A DNA stretch of 64,000 bases, from positions 5,528,231 to 5,592,230 of the forward strand of contig NC_072451.1 of NCBI RefSeq assembly GCF_027596085.1, given 5' to 3'. Positions 1 to 18,014 of the stretch are shown one piece after another (position 1 is the stretch's first letter; the number at the start of each line of letters is the position of its first letter). This DNA comes from Anoplopoma fimbria. Its lineage: Eukaryota; Chordata; Actinopteri; Perciformes; Anoplopomatidae. A program made the translations under genes and the position numbers. The notes beneath the pieces are model-generated. The model saw nothing but the letters and a program-made list of their open reading frames with translations, had not been told where the DNA came from and ran no database searches.

Positions 1-290
1 ATTAGCTAATTTTATTTTGAAAAGTATCACTCAGACATAAAAAATTAAGTTTTCCCAAAGACTCACCTGAGCTGTGAAAGTCAAGTGTTTAACAGCAGAA
101 ATGTTCTTTGTTCAGCCGTTTCTGCTCGTCTGTGTGCGTATGATCCCTGCGGGAATGATTTATATCAGAAAATGTCAGAGCTGATGCTCCGGGTGGTGAT
201 GCAGGAGGTGGAAAGGGGCTTTCTGCTGCATCCTGCAGAGGGAGTGGCCTTCACATCACTGTCTACCTGGAAGGTGTGCAATCCAGGAAG
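1..290 (-). promoter_or_regulatory. Promoter plus untranslated first exon of a tandem DOMON-gene copy (body off the left edge)
   Basis: This stretch is nearly identical to 17,728-18,010, which lies just upstream of the complete DOMON gene on the minus strand. Read on the minus strand it holds a TATA-like box (TATAAAT, 164-158). It then has a leader and a good splice donor (CAG|GTGAGT, with GT at 66-65). The matching arrangement at 17.8 kb feeds the DOMON gene, so this copy would feed a second gene to the left of the window. The homology ends abruptly at the Tc1-like element that starts near 292. The short plus-strand reading frames here are not supported as genes. Confidence 0.6.
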
Positions 291-293
291 CTG

Positions 294-1921
294 GGTACGG
301 AAAGTATTCAGACCCCTTTACATTTTTCACCCTTTGTTTCATTGCAGCCATTTGCTAAAATCGAAAAAGTTTTTTTTTTTGCATTAATGTACACTCAGCA
401 ACCCATCTTGACAGAAAAAAACAGAAATGTAGAAATTTTTGCAAATTTATTAAAAAAGAAAAACTGAAATATCACATGGTCATAAGTATTCAGACCCTTT
501 GCTGTGACACTCATATTTAACTCACATGCTGTCCATTTCTTCTGATCCTCCTTGAGATGGTTCTACTCCTTCATTGGAGTCCAGCTGTGTTTAATTAAAC
601 TGATTGGACTTGATTAGGAAAGGCACACACCTGTCTATATAAGACCTTACAGCTCACAGTGCATGTCAGAACAAATGAGAATCATGAGGTCGAAGGAACT
701 GCCCAAGGAGCTCAGAGACAGAATTGTGGCAAGGCACAGATCTGGCCAAGGTTACAAAATAATTTCTGCAGCGCTCAAGGTTCCTAAGAGCACAGTGGCC
801 TCCATAATCCTTAAATGGAAGAAGTATGGGATGACCAGAACTCTTCCTAGACCTGGCCGTCCAGCCAAACTGAGCAATCGTGGGAGAAGAGGCTTGGTGA
901 GAGAGGTAAAGAAGAACCCAAAGATCACTGTGGCTGAGCTCCAGAGATGCAGTAGGGAGATGGGAGAAAGTTCCACAAAGTCAACTATCACTGCAGCCCT
1001 CCACCAGTCGGGGCTTTATGGCAGAGTGGCCCGACGGAAGCCTCTCCTCAGTGCAAGACATATGAAAGCCCGCATAGAGTTTGCCAAAAAACACATGGAG
1101 GACTCCCAAACTATGAGAAATAAGATTCTCTGGTCTGATGAGACCAAGATTGAACTTTTGGCGTTAATTCTAAGCGGTATGTGTGGAGAAAACCAGGCAC
1201 TGCTCATCACCTGCCCAATACAATCCCAACAGTGAAACATGGTGGTGGCAGCATCATGCTATGGGGGATGTTTTTCAGCTGCAGGGACAGGACGACTGGT
1301 TGCAATTGAAGGAAAGATGAATGCGGCCAAGTACAGAGATATCCTGGAAGAAAACCTCCTCCAGAGTGCTCAGGACCTCAGACTGGGCCGAAGGTTCATC
1401 TTCCAACAAGACAATGACCCGAAGCACACAGCTAAAATAACAAAGGAGTGGCTTCGGAACAAGTCTATGACCATTCTTGACTGGCCCAGCCAGAGCCCTG
1501 ACCTAAACCCAATTGAGCATCTCTGGAGAGACCTGAAAATGGCTGTCCACCAACGTTCACCATCCAACCTGACAGAACTGGAGAGGATCTGCAAGGAAGA
1601 ATGGCAGAGGATCCCCAAATCCAGGTGTGAGACACTTGTTGCATCATTCCCAAGAAGACTCATGGCTGTACTAGCTCAAAAGGGTGCTTCTACTCAATAC
1701 TGAGCAAAGGGTCTGAATACTTATGACCATGTGATATTTCAGTTTTTCTTTTTAATAAATTTGCAAAAATTTCTACATTTCTGTTTTTTTTCTGTCAAGA
1801 TGGGTTGCTGAGTGTACATTAATGCAAAAAAAAAAAAAGAACTTTTCGATTTTAGCAAATGGCTGCAATGAAACAAAGGGTGAAAAATGTAAAGGGGTCT
1901 GAATACTTTCCGTACCCACTG
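294..1921 (+). mobile_element. Tc1-like DNA transposon with long inverted repeats
   Basis: Inverted repeats of about 210 bases bound the element (about 294-505 and 1,700-1,921). Within each arm a shorter direct repeat (AAGTATTCAGACCC, at 302 and 484) recurs, which is the IR/DR layout of many fish Tc1 elements. The right end reads CCCACTG followed by TA, the expected end and target. The left end lacks the matching CAG and TA, so it has lost a few bases. The element sits exactly where the homology between 1-290 and 17.7-18.0 kb stops. Confidence 0.93.
663..1703 (+). pseudogene. Tc1-like transposase, broken by two frame changes
   Basis: The first part (663-1,235) encodes an N-terminal paired-like helix-turn-helix DNA-binding region with a GRPAK motif. 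The second part (1,239-1,703) encodes most of the DDE catalytic domain. Catalytic residues are visible as WSDETK, DNDPKH and PDLNPIEHLW, which fits the DD34E pattern. The frame is lost near 1,155, where a T-run looks one base short. It is regained near 1,268, where one extra base follows a G-run, so the two changes compensate. As it stands the gene cannot make full-length transposase, though the remaining sequence is well preserved and suggests a young copy. Confidence 0.9.
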
Positions 1922-1923
1922 TA

Positions 1924-3140
1924 TGTGCCTTTACAATTCAGGACAAAGTACTTGGTATCATGTATTCAATGTGGCAACATGTAGGAGTAGATGAAGTACT
2001 ACAGTGTCCTTCTCAACTAGAAGTCCAAACTTAACCTGCTTATGCTAAGAAATGATTTAAGAAAATGACAAAAGTCGCTATTTATAGGACTATTATGAGT
2101 AAAAGCTACTTACAATATAGACCACATTAGATTTTTTTTTATTATATTTTACCAACTTTTAGATTTGATCTATGGATATGGTATGCAACAATATAATCTG
2201 AGGTATATGCTTGCTGTTTGACGAGTTAGAATAAGGAAAATTCTAATATTTTGAAGTGCATCAGAAACAGTTCTGATAGTGGAACAAAACTGTCCATTTT
2301 ATAATAAAGTTACAAGGACCACACATTTAAATGCTTAAGCTGCAGTCCTGGCCAAAGATGTTATGTTAGAAATAATGAAGTTATGAGACCCTTCCTGTTG
2401 TTTCATTTATTGATGACATACAGATAGCAAAATTCAAATATATTGATTTTTAAAATACCAAAAGCAGCTTCATTAAAACTTATTCTGAATACCCAAAATG
2501 TGATTTTATCTAAAAACATTAAGGCTTAACAAGAGAGATATTGTTCAGAAAGTACAAAGTAGTGTTTCAGGAAAAAGCCTTTCCTGAAGCAAATGTGTGT
2601 GAGTGCTGTAAACAGTGATGCTGAGTTAAAGATGTGATGGGAGTGAATTGGTTCATCATAAAGAGCTCATTCACATTTGATCAGTGTGTGATACTGAGCA
2701 ATTTGAAATTCAAATGGTTATTTACATGTTCTGTGCAAAAACAGGATTGTAATCAATGGGCCTCTGTAGACTACTGCCTGCCCGAGGTGTTATTTGTGGT
2801 GAACTTTCACTAAAGGCGAACTACAAGCAAATGAGAAGATGCAAATTTGCTTCGCCACCAAAAGCTAAAGTTTATTCCATCTTTGCTCGCATGGGCAAGT
2901 GAACAGTAGAGCAAATGTTAATTTTGGACTAGTGACTGAAAACTAATTAGATTCTCATGAGCCTTACCTGTTTGTGTTTAGCGCTCATTAGCAAATGTTG
3001 GCTGACCCAGCTGCTGTTTTGTTGGCTTTGTTTAGTTATTGTGATTTGTTAATAGTATTTGTTAAATAAATGTACCTATTTATTAGATTTACACCCGTCT
3101 TGTCTCCTTCATGTTGCAGCCTGAGAGCCGGGTTGTAACA
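1924..3140. other. Non-coding, partly duplicated flank
   Basis: No gene is visible. Positions 2,441-2,540 match 19,171-19,275 closely. Short pieces at about 2,988-3,003 and 3,135-3,155 match 19,803-19,863. The order is kept, so this is the eroded continuation of the duplication that includes 1-290 and 17.7-18.0 kb. The rest of the stretch shows no counterpart that I could find by eye. Confidence 0.6.
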
Positions 3141-3177
3141 TGCTCAACTAATATGGTTCACAACATGTAAAGTTCAG

Positions 3178-4385
3178 GTTTATAGCCGCATGTCATCATT
3201 CCGCCGCTGGTTGTCGAGGTGGTGTCCTGCAAACAATGTGGGCTTCTTAGACAATTGGCAAACCTTCTGGGGAAAACCTGGTCTGATTAGGAGAGACGGC
3301 ATTCATACCACTTTGGATGGAGCGGATCTCATATCTAGAAATCTGACCCAGTTTATTAGTGGACCTAATCCATGACAACCCAGAGTTCAGACCAGGAAGC
3401 AGAGTCGCAGTCTTTCGATCTTCTCTGCGATTCTATTATAGCAGTTACCCAACCAGTTATCCACCCAAAACCCTATAGAGACTGTGTCTGCCCCACGGCC
3501 ACTTCAATTATTTAAATCCAAAGTCAACAGAAGAGGAGTTATACAAGATAACCTAATAAAAGTTAAGGTAACCAACGCAACAGTGCAACAAAACAGGACA
3601 ATTAAATGTGGACTCTTAAATATCAGATCTCTGTCATCTAAGGGTGTACTTACTTAAAATGATTTAATATCAGATAATCATATTGATTTATTTTGTCTTA
3701 CTGAAACCTGGCTGTGTCATGAAGAATGTTAGCCTAAATGAATCAACTCCTCCAAGTTATATTAATACTCATATTCCTCGAGGCACAGGCCGAGGAGGTG
3801 GAGTAGCAGCCCTCTTTGACTCAAGTCTATTAATAAACCCTAAACCTGAATTAAATTATAACTCATTTGAAAGCCTTGTTCTTAGTCTTTCAAACCCGAG
3901 CGGAAAGCATTGCAGTCAATTCTATTTGTTAAAGTGTATCGTGCACCAGGTGCGTATTCTGAATTCCAACTGAATTTTCAAAGTTCTTATCAAGTGTAGT
4001 CCTCAAAACAGATAAAGTTATTATTGTAGGGGATTTTAATATTCATGTGGATGTGTATAATGATAGCCTTAGTACTGCGTTTAGTTCATTATTAGATTCT
4101 ATTGTCTTCTGTCAGTGTGTACATAAATCGACTCACTGTTTTAACCATACCCTCGACCTTGTTCTGGTATATGGTATTGAAATAGAAAATGTAATTGTCT
4201 CTCAACAGAACTCTCTTTTATCAGACCATTATCTAATACATGTTGAATTTTTACTACCAGAGTGTACGCCATTAGGCAAAAGTTTCTACACTAGACGTCT
4301 ATCTGATAATGCTGTAGCTAAATTTAAAGAAGCGATTTCATCAGGGTTTAATTCAGTACCATTGCTCAATATAACAGAGGACTCC
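3178..4385 (+). mobile_element. LINE 5' half (CR1/L2-like), broken
   Basis: The stretch starts with the end of an ORF1-type esterase region (3,190-3,375, with the [15 protein letters not shown] motif). After a leader it continues into an apurinic-type endonuclease region (about 3,600-4,380) with TETWL, GDFN and SDHYLI blocks. Several frameshifts and a stop interrupt it. The same LINE occurs at 21,730-24,665, where the endonuclease is deleted but the reverse transcriptase remains. The segment ends at 4,385, where the sequence switches to a fragment of the APOL-like gene 1 last exon. The reverse transcriptase and 3' end are missing. Confidence 0.85.
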
Positions 4386-4531
4386 TGTTACTTCCTCTCC
4401 TGTCTCTCTCACTTCCTCTCCTCTCTCCGTCCTTTCCTCTTACCCCTCTCCTCCTCATCCTCACCTTCTGCTCTCTCAAACTTCCTCCTCGCGCTCTCAA
4501 TCCTGCTCCCTCGTTTCTCCTCTGCTGAATT
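4386..4531 (-). pseudogene. Fragment of the APOL-like gene 1 last exon inside a LINE
   Basis: About 145 bases are closely similar to 26,655-26,785, part of the last coding exon of APOL-like gene 1. Identity looks above 90 percent by eye. The shared part encodes the charged tail of that protein around ESARRKFERAEG. It has the same strand sense as the parent, so the coding direction is minus. The left neighbour is the LINE endonuclease region; the right neighbour is unrelated non-coding DNA. It is too short to be a gene. It may come from a segmental duplication, gene conversion or template switching. Confidence 0.8.
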
Positions 4532-4545
4532 TATAAAATGACAAA

Positions 4546-6240
4546 CCAAGTCCTGTGATGAGCGAATTAGTGAGTAAACGAATGTTCCTGACCATTTCTA
4601 CAACCTTTTCAAAGCGATTTACGTTTGATGAATCACTACTCCCTTTACTGCATGTTATCTAAAACATAGACACCTGTAAATACCTAAACATTAGACCAAA
4701 TAAATACATTTAGGCGGCGTTAACAGGCTATCTCACTCTTTTCTTTTAGTTTTTAGTCATCAGTTAAATATAATGTTAGAAAAAAAGCTATTTATCATAA
4801 CAAAATGAACATGCGGGCTCCCTCATGTGGCTCACAGGTTTACTGTAAATATGAATGTATTAGTGCTTTACAAATTGAGATCTTTTATTCTGTGTGAAAT
4901 ACAGCAGGCAGATTATATTGTGGTATAGCTGAAATGGTGACCTCTAGTGGTCGTAAATGGGGCATTACAGCTAAATGATAAAGTGCAAGTGAAAGTGCAA
5001 GTGAAATGAAAAGTAATTGTTTCTGCCTGCCTAACCATTAACCATGATTTAGTACTGTAAAAAAAAAAAAGCACCAATACACTCCCAATATTTTGAGTTA
5101 ATGAATAATAAAAATCTCCTCTTTAAACCCTGAACCATTCAAGCTCTGAGCAGGGAGTTAGACTTGCTGGTACGTGACGACGCTGAAAATATCATTTTGA
5201 AAAGCCCTGCCTTACCTTCTGTGATAGAGGGACAAAACCTGTTCCTATTTCTGTCACTCAGTTGGAGGTGAAGGTTAACATCCTGTGGTAAACACTTGAG
5301 ATTGTTATTTGTAGAGCAGAAGTTGTAATTCAAAATATGTCATCAAATCACAACACGTGTTTAACTACGGTTATGTGTTGCCTATATTTAGTCTTTGAAA
5401 TGAACCATGCAGGACACTAAATGTCACTCAAAAGTCCTTGAATATTTTGTGCAGTAGCATGCTGGAGCCCAGCTTTTAAATCAGGCTAATGTTGCACCTC
5501 CTGAACAGCTGAATAAGAATATCAATAGAAATAATCATATACTAGAAATATGCTAAAGGTAATAACTTTCCAACTTAAAGGGTTGAATGCCACTGTGACT
5601 TTAGTTCTAAGTGAATGCAGCTTTCTTTTGGTTAGAACGAAAATATAAATAATAAATGTAATGAATTTAAATAGTCAGTCATGATGATCCCACAAACGTT
5701 CAGGTCTGCATGTTTCTGGAGTTAGTTTCATGCCTCAATGTGGACACTTACTATGCTTCATTTGATTTGTATGTTGCTACAATGTGGTGCCGAATGAGAC
5801 GTACATTTTCCATTTAGACTGTCTGGGACATTGGTTATCATCAAATTAGAAGAGAATTAAATAAATCTAAAATCTCAGCTGACACTAGAAAAGATTGTCT
5901 TATCACCATCCCCATACTTCCTCACACGGACTCTCTTTGTTTTTTCTTCCATAGCAGCAGTTCCTCATTTGAACTGACTATGACTTTCAGAAAATTATCT
6001 TTAATTGTCAAACACTTGGCTCTCAATTATTATTCAGACTAAATAAGCTGCATTTGAAGGAGTAATGTTTAGATTCAGAGCTGAAACAATTAGTTTATCG
6101 ACAGAAAATTGACCATTAACAACTTTGATAACTGTACAATTTAGTCAATAGACAAAATGGCCAAAATTCTCTGGTTCTTTTTCTTTAGTCTGGATTTTGA
6201 GTAAGTACTTCAATAGAAGTATATTTTAGAAGTTACACAG
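4546..6240. other. Non-coding stretch with an old repeat
   Basis: No gene is supported. Near 6,080-6,235 there is a degraded copy of a dispersed repeat (GCTGAAACAATTAGTTTATCGA). Related copies appear at 12,095-12,325 and 37,805-37,915. The rest is AT-rich unique-looking sequence. Confidence 0.5.
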
Positions 6241-6249
6241 GATATTCGA

Positions 6250-7287
6250 AGCGTCCGTGTCAACTGACCTGCGAGCTGTTCCCCCGACTGACCTGTATTT
6301 GTTTACCGGTGTGGTCGGTGACTGTAACATAAATTCCTCTGGCTAACGGTTACGGCGAGCCTACCAAGTTTCGGTTAGCATTGGTTTGTTAGCCGAACCG
6401 AGTACCCTGAGTTCAGCTAAGGTGTCACGGCGAGCGGACTCTTACGGTACGCTGTTAGCCCGGGCTAATCCCTGTTTGCTAGCGAAATACTTAAACAATA
6501 AGCCGCCTAGTACGGCTTATTGTTTAAGTATTTCCCTTCCTTTCCAGTCGCCATGTCTTTGGCCGCCACCCCCGCCAAAGGGTCGGAACCGAAGGTCAAA
6601 GAGGCTGCATCCCTCCTGTGCCCTGCATCATGAGGGGCGTCCATCTCGGGCAGGGACCCTCATCCAATGTGCATAGCTTGCATGGGCGCTAAACACGCTC
6701 AGACATCGCTGGCTGACCCCCAGTCATGGCAACGCAGAGGGCGATGCCAACTCTGACCTCCTCGACATGGACGAAATGGAGGATGAGGAGGATGATGCCA
6801 CCTTTCCTGCCAACAGTCCAGACCCCCTAGTGCATCCGACGCTGTTCCCCCAGTGGACAGCAACTTATATAAGGTTTGCAAACGGGCCGCGTCCAAATTG
6901 GGAATACAATGGCCGGCAGCCCAGGACACTACTGGGGGGAGAGACCTGTATGACGGTAAGAGGCTCCCACCAGCCCAACCGCCATCGAAACAACTCTTGC
7001 CAGCAGTGCCTGCCTGTATGAAAGAAATGAGCAGGTACTGGTCCAGTCCTTTTAAGAGTAAGCTTCCCACCAAGGGCTACTCAAAGCTGGAAATCGACGG
7101 GATGGAGAAACTGGGGCTAGCTGAACCCCCAGCAGTGGAGCCTTCAGTGGCTTATCATCTCCATCCCAACCGTCGATCTCTCTCAGCTTCCTCAAACATT
7201 TCTCTTCCTAGTAAAATGTAATGCCTCACCGCCTCCGTTTTCCAGAGAATGTATAGGTACGCAGCACAGTCTGTAAAGACGCTTACT
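6250..7287 (+). mobile_element. DIRS-like retroelement: leader and broken gag
   Basis: GC-rich leader sequence is followed by a gag-like region with an acidic patch (MDEMEDEEDD at about 6,767). The motifs SKLEIDGMEKLGL and VAYHLHPNRRSL (about 7,081-7,176) fit the gag of fish DIRS-type tyrosine-recombinase retroelements. A piece resembling the next gag block (MYRYAAQSV, 7,249) lies in another frame. The reading frames are disrupted, and no reverse transcriptase or recombinase follows. The family call rests on motif memory only. Confidence 0.65.
6484..6534. repeat. Perfect 22-bp inverted repeat with 7-base loop
   Basis: Positions 6,484-6,505 are exactly complementary to 6,513-6,534, around the loop CCTAGTA. 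The stem begins GAAATACTTAAACAATAAGC. It lies within the leader of the DIRS-like remnant. A stem this perfect in an otherwise decayed element suggests a recent fold-back duplication, or a hairpin that belongs to the element. Confidence 0.95.
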
Positions 7288-7545
7288 GGTTGTAACAGAC
7301 GACATCACATCACCCCAATCCTGGCTTCTCTTCACTGGCTCCCTGTTCGTTTTAGAATTGATTTTAAGATTTTGCTGATCACTTTTAAAGCACGTCTGGG
7401 TCTGGCCCCGACATACATAGGAGAAATGTTGACCACGTATGAGCCAGCTCGCAGCCTTAGATCCTCAGGTGGGGCCCTTCTGGTTGTTCCAAAGTCGAAA
7501 CTGAAAACCAAAGACCGTGCTTTTGCCATAAGGGCCCCCGTTATG
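7288..7545 (+). mobile_element. L2-like LINE fragment, reverse-transcriptase C-terminal region
   Basis: The frame at 7,249-7,554 carries HHITPILASLHWLPVRFRID, then FKILLITFKARLGLAP and SLRSSGGALL. These are standard blocks at the C-terminal end of fish L2-type LINE reverse transcriptase. It joins directly to the DIRS-like gag on the left. On the right it stops before the usual LWN block and meets the reversed Ty3/Gypsy remnant. Only about 260 bases remain. Confidence 0.85.
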
Positions 7546-8853
7546 CCCCCATAATCCCTGCAGGGGAGCTCACGCTCCTCCGAGGGAAGGCAGCTCCCTC
7601 CAGGTAAGGAGATAGAAAAAAACCGGGCGCCGTCCAGACACATGGAGCCGGGACCAGCAAGACCTCGGCCCGGACCTCCGGCGCAGGAACTGGCAAGACA
7701 TAGGCTCGGATCTCCGGCGAGACGTGCAGTGTGGGGAACCAACCTCTCCTTCTGCCTTGCTTCCTTCCTGGTCTGGCTGACTGGGTACTCAGAGGCCCTC
7801 CGAAGGCCAGGTGGCTTCCTAGGAACAGGTTAGGGTCCTGGGCAGGCTGAGGGGCAGGCTGAGGGGCAGGCTGAGGGACAGGCTGAGGGACAGGCTGAGG
7901 GACAGGGGACTGGAGGCCAAGTGGCTGATGGGTAGGGGTGCCGAGAAACTCTGTAGCACCGTGAAGCAAATAGTTCGTCAGAAAGGCGTTGCAACCCTCA
8001 GGATCCCCAGCGCAACGTTCGGCTCCCCGACTCTGACTTCCGAGACCGGCGGTGAACGCGCTGGTAACAGCTCAGGATGGACCGGAGCAGGTGGAGGCGC
8101 CGCGAAGGTCTGAGAAATGGCTGTCGTGAGCTGCTGTACCTGGTTGATCACAGCAGTCATGGTCTGGTTGTGGCTCGCCAGGGCGTGGCTGGGCGCGGAT
8201 GTGGTGTGGACCCAAAAGCAATAAGACTGAGACGGAGTAATGTTCAGAAGCTTTATGTAAAGCAGGACATAGATCAGACAAACAGGCAGGATCAGACTCA
8301 TGTCGTGAATTCCTATCAGGAGAGCGCCCAGCCGTCAGGGAAACAGGCAGGGGGATCAGGCAGACGGAAACCAGAGGAAGCGGAGGCTATACTCGTGGTC
8401 GGGGACAGAAGGCTAAGGCGGCTAACTTGGGCAAAGGCAAGGTAGAAATCTGGTGGTCGGGGACAGAAGGCTGAGTCATTGACCGGGGCACAGGCAAGGC
8501 AGGAAGTCCAAACAGGCAGAGTCTGCAACAGGAAGTCAGTCCAAGGAAATTGCTGGAAGGTCTGGCATGAATGCGGCGAACGATCTGGCAGCGAGTGTGT
8601 GACTGACTGGGGTTTAAATACTGGAGGGAGTAGGTGCAGCAGAGTGAGCAGGTGAGAGGGATTGTGCTGATGAGACGGGTGTGGCAGACAGGTGCACTGA
8701 GTAAGGCTGATTAGGTGAGTGAGATGTGGAGTGACAGGAGAGAAAGGGGCTGGGCTGTGGCTGAAGTGAACTGAGCGACAGAGTGACAGGGGGTATGGAG
8801 CTAATGACAGGAGTGTATGGAAATAGAACTGTGACAAGAGATGACAAGGTCCA
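7546..8853 (-). mobile_element. Ty3/Gypsy-like LTR retrotransposon remnant: LTR, leader and start of gag
   Basis: Read on the minus strand, the piece begins TGTCATGGACC at about 8,853. It has a TATTTAAACCCC promoter-like box near 8,620 and an ATAAAGC signal near 8,255. A gag start follows, with the blocks MTAVINQVQQLTTAI and PPVSEVRVGEPNV (about 8,165-8,010), typical of fish gypsy gag. The gag frame then breaks. The rest (7,969-7,546) is proline-rich and includes an imperfect 12-base tandem repeat encoding PQPV/PQPA (about 7,838-7,908). No protease, reverse transcriptase or second LTR is visible. Confidence 0.7.
7838..7908. repeat. 12-bp tandem repeat (GGCAGGCTGAGG type), about six units
   Basis: The unit repeats with small changes (GGCAGGCTGAGG and GGACAGGCTGAG). 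On the minus strand it encodes a run of Pro-Gln-Pro-(Val/Ala). It lies within the gypsy remnant. Confidence 0.9.
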
Positions 8854-9203
8854 TGACATTAGTGCTGAAATGATAAGTCAATCTACAGTAAAAGTATTTC
8901 TAACCATTTTTTTATATTCATATTTGAAATTTAAGTCAAATATCAAGCAGTAGTAGTAATCATTCGGGTTTTGAATTATCGGGCCGACAAAAGCCAATTT
9001 TAAAGATGGGTATTTTAATATGCAATAGGCTGGAAGATTGTGATAACTCCCCAATAAAAAATAAAAAAAAGAAGAGCTACAGGAAAAACCACCCAGGCTG
9101 ATATATCGAATTATTGCAGATATATTGTAGTTGCATGTGAGATGTTTTAAATGCAACAATAAATAATTCATCACTAAATCATATGTTGCTCATTCAACCT
9201 GCA

Positions 9204-9322
9204 GGTGAAGAGTCAAGAGAGGGACGACAATGAGGATGATGAGGAGGAGGAAGGAGAGCATGTGGAAGGTGACGACGATATCGAAAGTGTCAACGGCGAG
9301 GATGACTATACTGATGCCCTAT
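9204..9322 (+). other. Exon-like acidic coding stretch, unidentified
   Basis: A CAACCTGCAG acceptor-like site precedes about 40 codons that are dense in Asp and Glu (for example NEDDEEEEGEH). The base composition is unlike the AT-rich surroundings. The frame runs on into A-runs and stops. It could be an isolated exon of a gene I cannot see, a retroposed scrap or a simple-sequence accident. I do not recognise the protein. No donor is convincing. Confidence 0.3.
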
Positions 9323-10392
9323 TATTTATTTACCCTCAAGATAAAAAAAAAAAACCTTAACAGCTTAGAGGAATTAAAAGGAAAACCACTGTCTATTACA
9401 ATATATATATATATATTTTTTTATTTGGCATCCTGTTCTGGAAGTTAAACCTGTAGCTCCTAAAGTGATTAAGATCTCTCAATGCACAAATATCCCTAAA
9501 AAGTACACATTGTTTTGGATTAATGACCAAAGATTTTCAGCATGTTTTCCTCATGATTGTCATTTTTTGTAATAATCTGAAGTCACAATATATAACAACT
9601 TCATAACTTTTATCTCTCTTTGTAGGAACTAGAGTGTGAAAATGTGTCGTGGTAGTCATGTAGAGCTGAATCAATTTATTAATTGAAAGAAAACAAACTA
9701 TTTTTCAAGAAAACCAATCTCTATTTCTGGTTTTATTGTGAAACTCTTCAGCTCTTAAGAAAAGTTTTTTTTATAATATTCTTGTATTGTTTCTTTATAT
9801 TCATTAACTGAGAAGTGTAAGTTGCAGCACTAAAGTCAAGGTTGGTTATGTGTACCATAACAGGAAGTGTAATCTTGTGAGTGAAGTGACGCAACAAACA
9901 ATTAAACTATAGTTTTTACTTTATTATTAATTTAGATCAGATTACATTTTTTTGTTGTCCCATGAACAGATATTTTACAGTCACAGTACATTGCACATTT
10001 AAAAAAAAAAACAACAACAACAAATAACCACTCTTTGGTTGGGTTTCCCATAAAGGATGTTTGTGAGTTGAGTTTTACTGCCAAGAAACCGCTCAAACTC
10101 GTCAGACCAAAGTCTTTCATATTGCATTTTGAAGAAATAGCTTTTGGTGCCAGATGGGCAAGTTTAGGAAGAAAAGTTTACACAAATTCAAACACTTTAA
10201 TATATATATATGCAGAAAATGTATCATTATATAGTAACTCAATCAACAAGAAGTGAGTTTCAGCTTAAAGTATAAACATAGTGCAAAAGATAGTGGAAGC
10301 ATGTCTAAGTAAGTTCTGTAAAAACACTTTTTACATAGCTTGACACTTTTGTTCTGTCTTCATTGTATCCAACAAGCCTTAACTTCCTTCTC

Positions 10393-17850
<7,458 letters not shown>

Positions 17851-17876
17851 GTGTGCATATGATCCCTGCGGGAATG

Positions 17877-17883
17877 ATTTATA
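17877..17883 (-). promoter_or_regulatory. TATA-like box of the DOMON gene
   Basis: TATAAAT on the minus strand lies about 95 bases upstream of the splice donor that ends the presumed leader exon. It is conserved in the second copy at 158-164. Confidence 0.55.
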
Positions 17884-18014
17884 TCAGAAAACGTCAGAGC
17901 TGATGCTCCGGGTGGTGATGCAGGAGGTGGAAAGGGGCTTTCTGCTGCATCCTGCAGAGGGAGTGGCCTTCACATCACTGTCTACCTGGAATGTGTGCAA
18001 TCCAGGAAGCAAAC

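Noticed and set aside
85..387. Plus-strand 100-codon frame, repeated at 17,804-18,052.
   Set aside because: It overlaps the minus-strand promoter and leader exon, and runs into the transposon arm in the first copy. There is no family match and no splice support.
6699..7221. Overlapping frames on both strands in the DIRS-like region.
   Set aside because: Only the plus-strand frame with the VAYHLHP block resembles a known protein. The others are shadows.
8316..8837. Minus-strand 173-codon frame rich in Ser, Pro and Leu.
   Set aside because: It lies within the LTR and leader of the gypsy remnant. The composition reflects non-coding LTR sequence.
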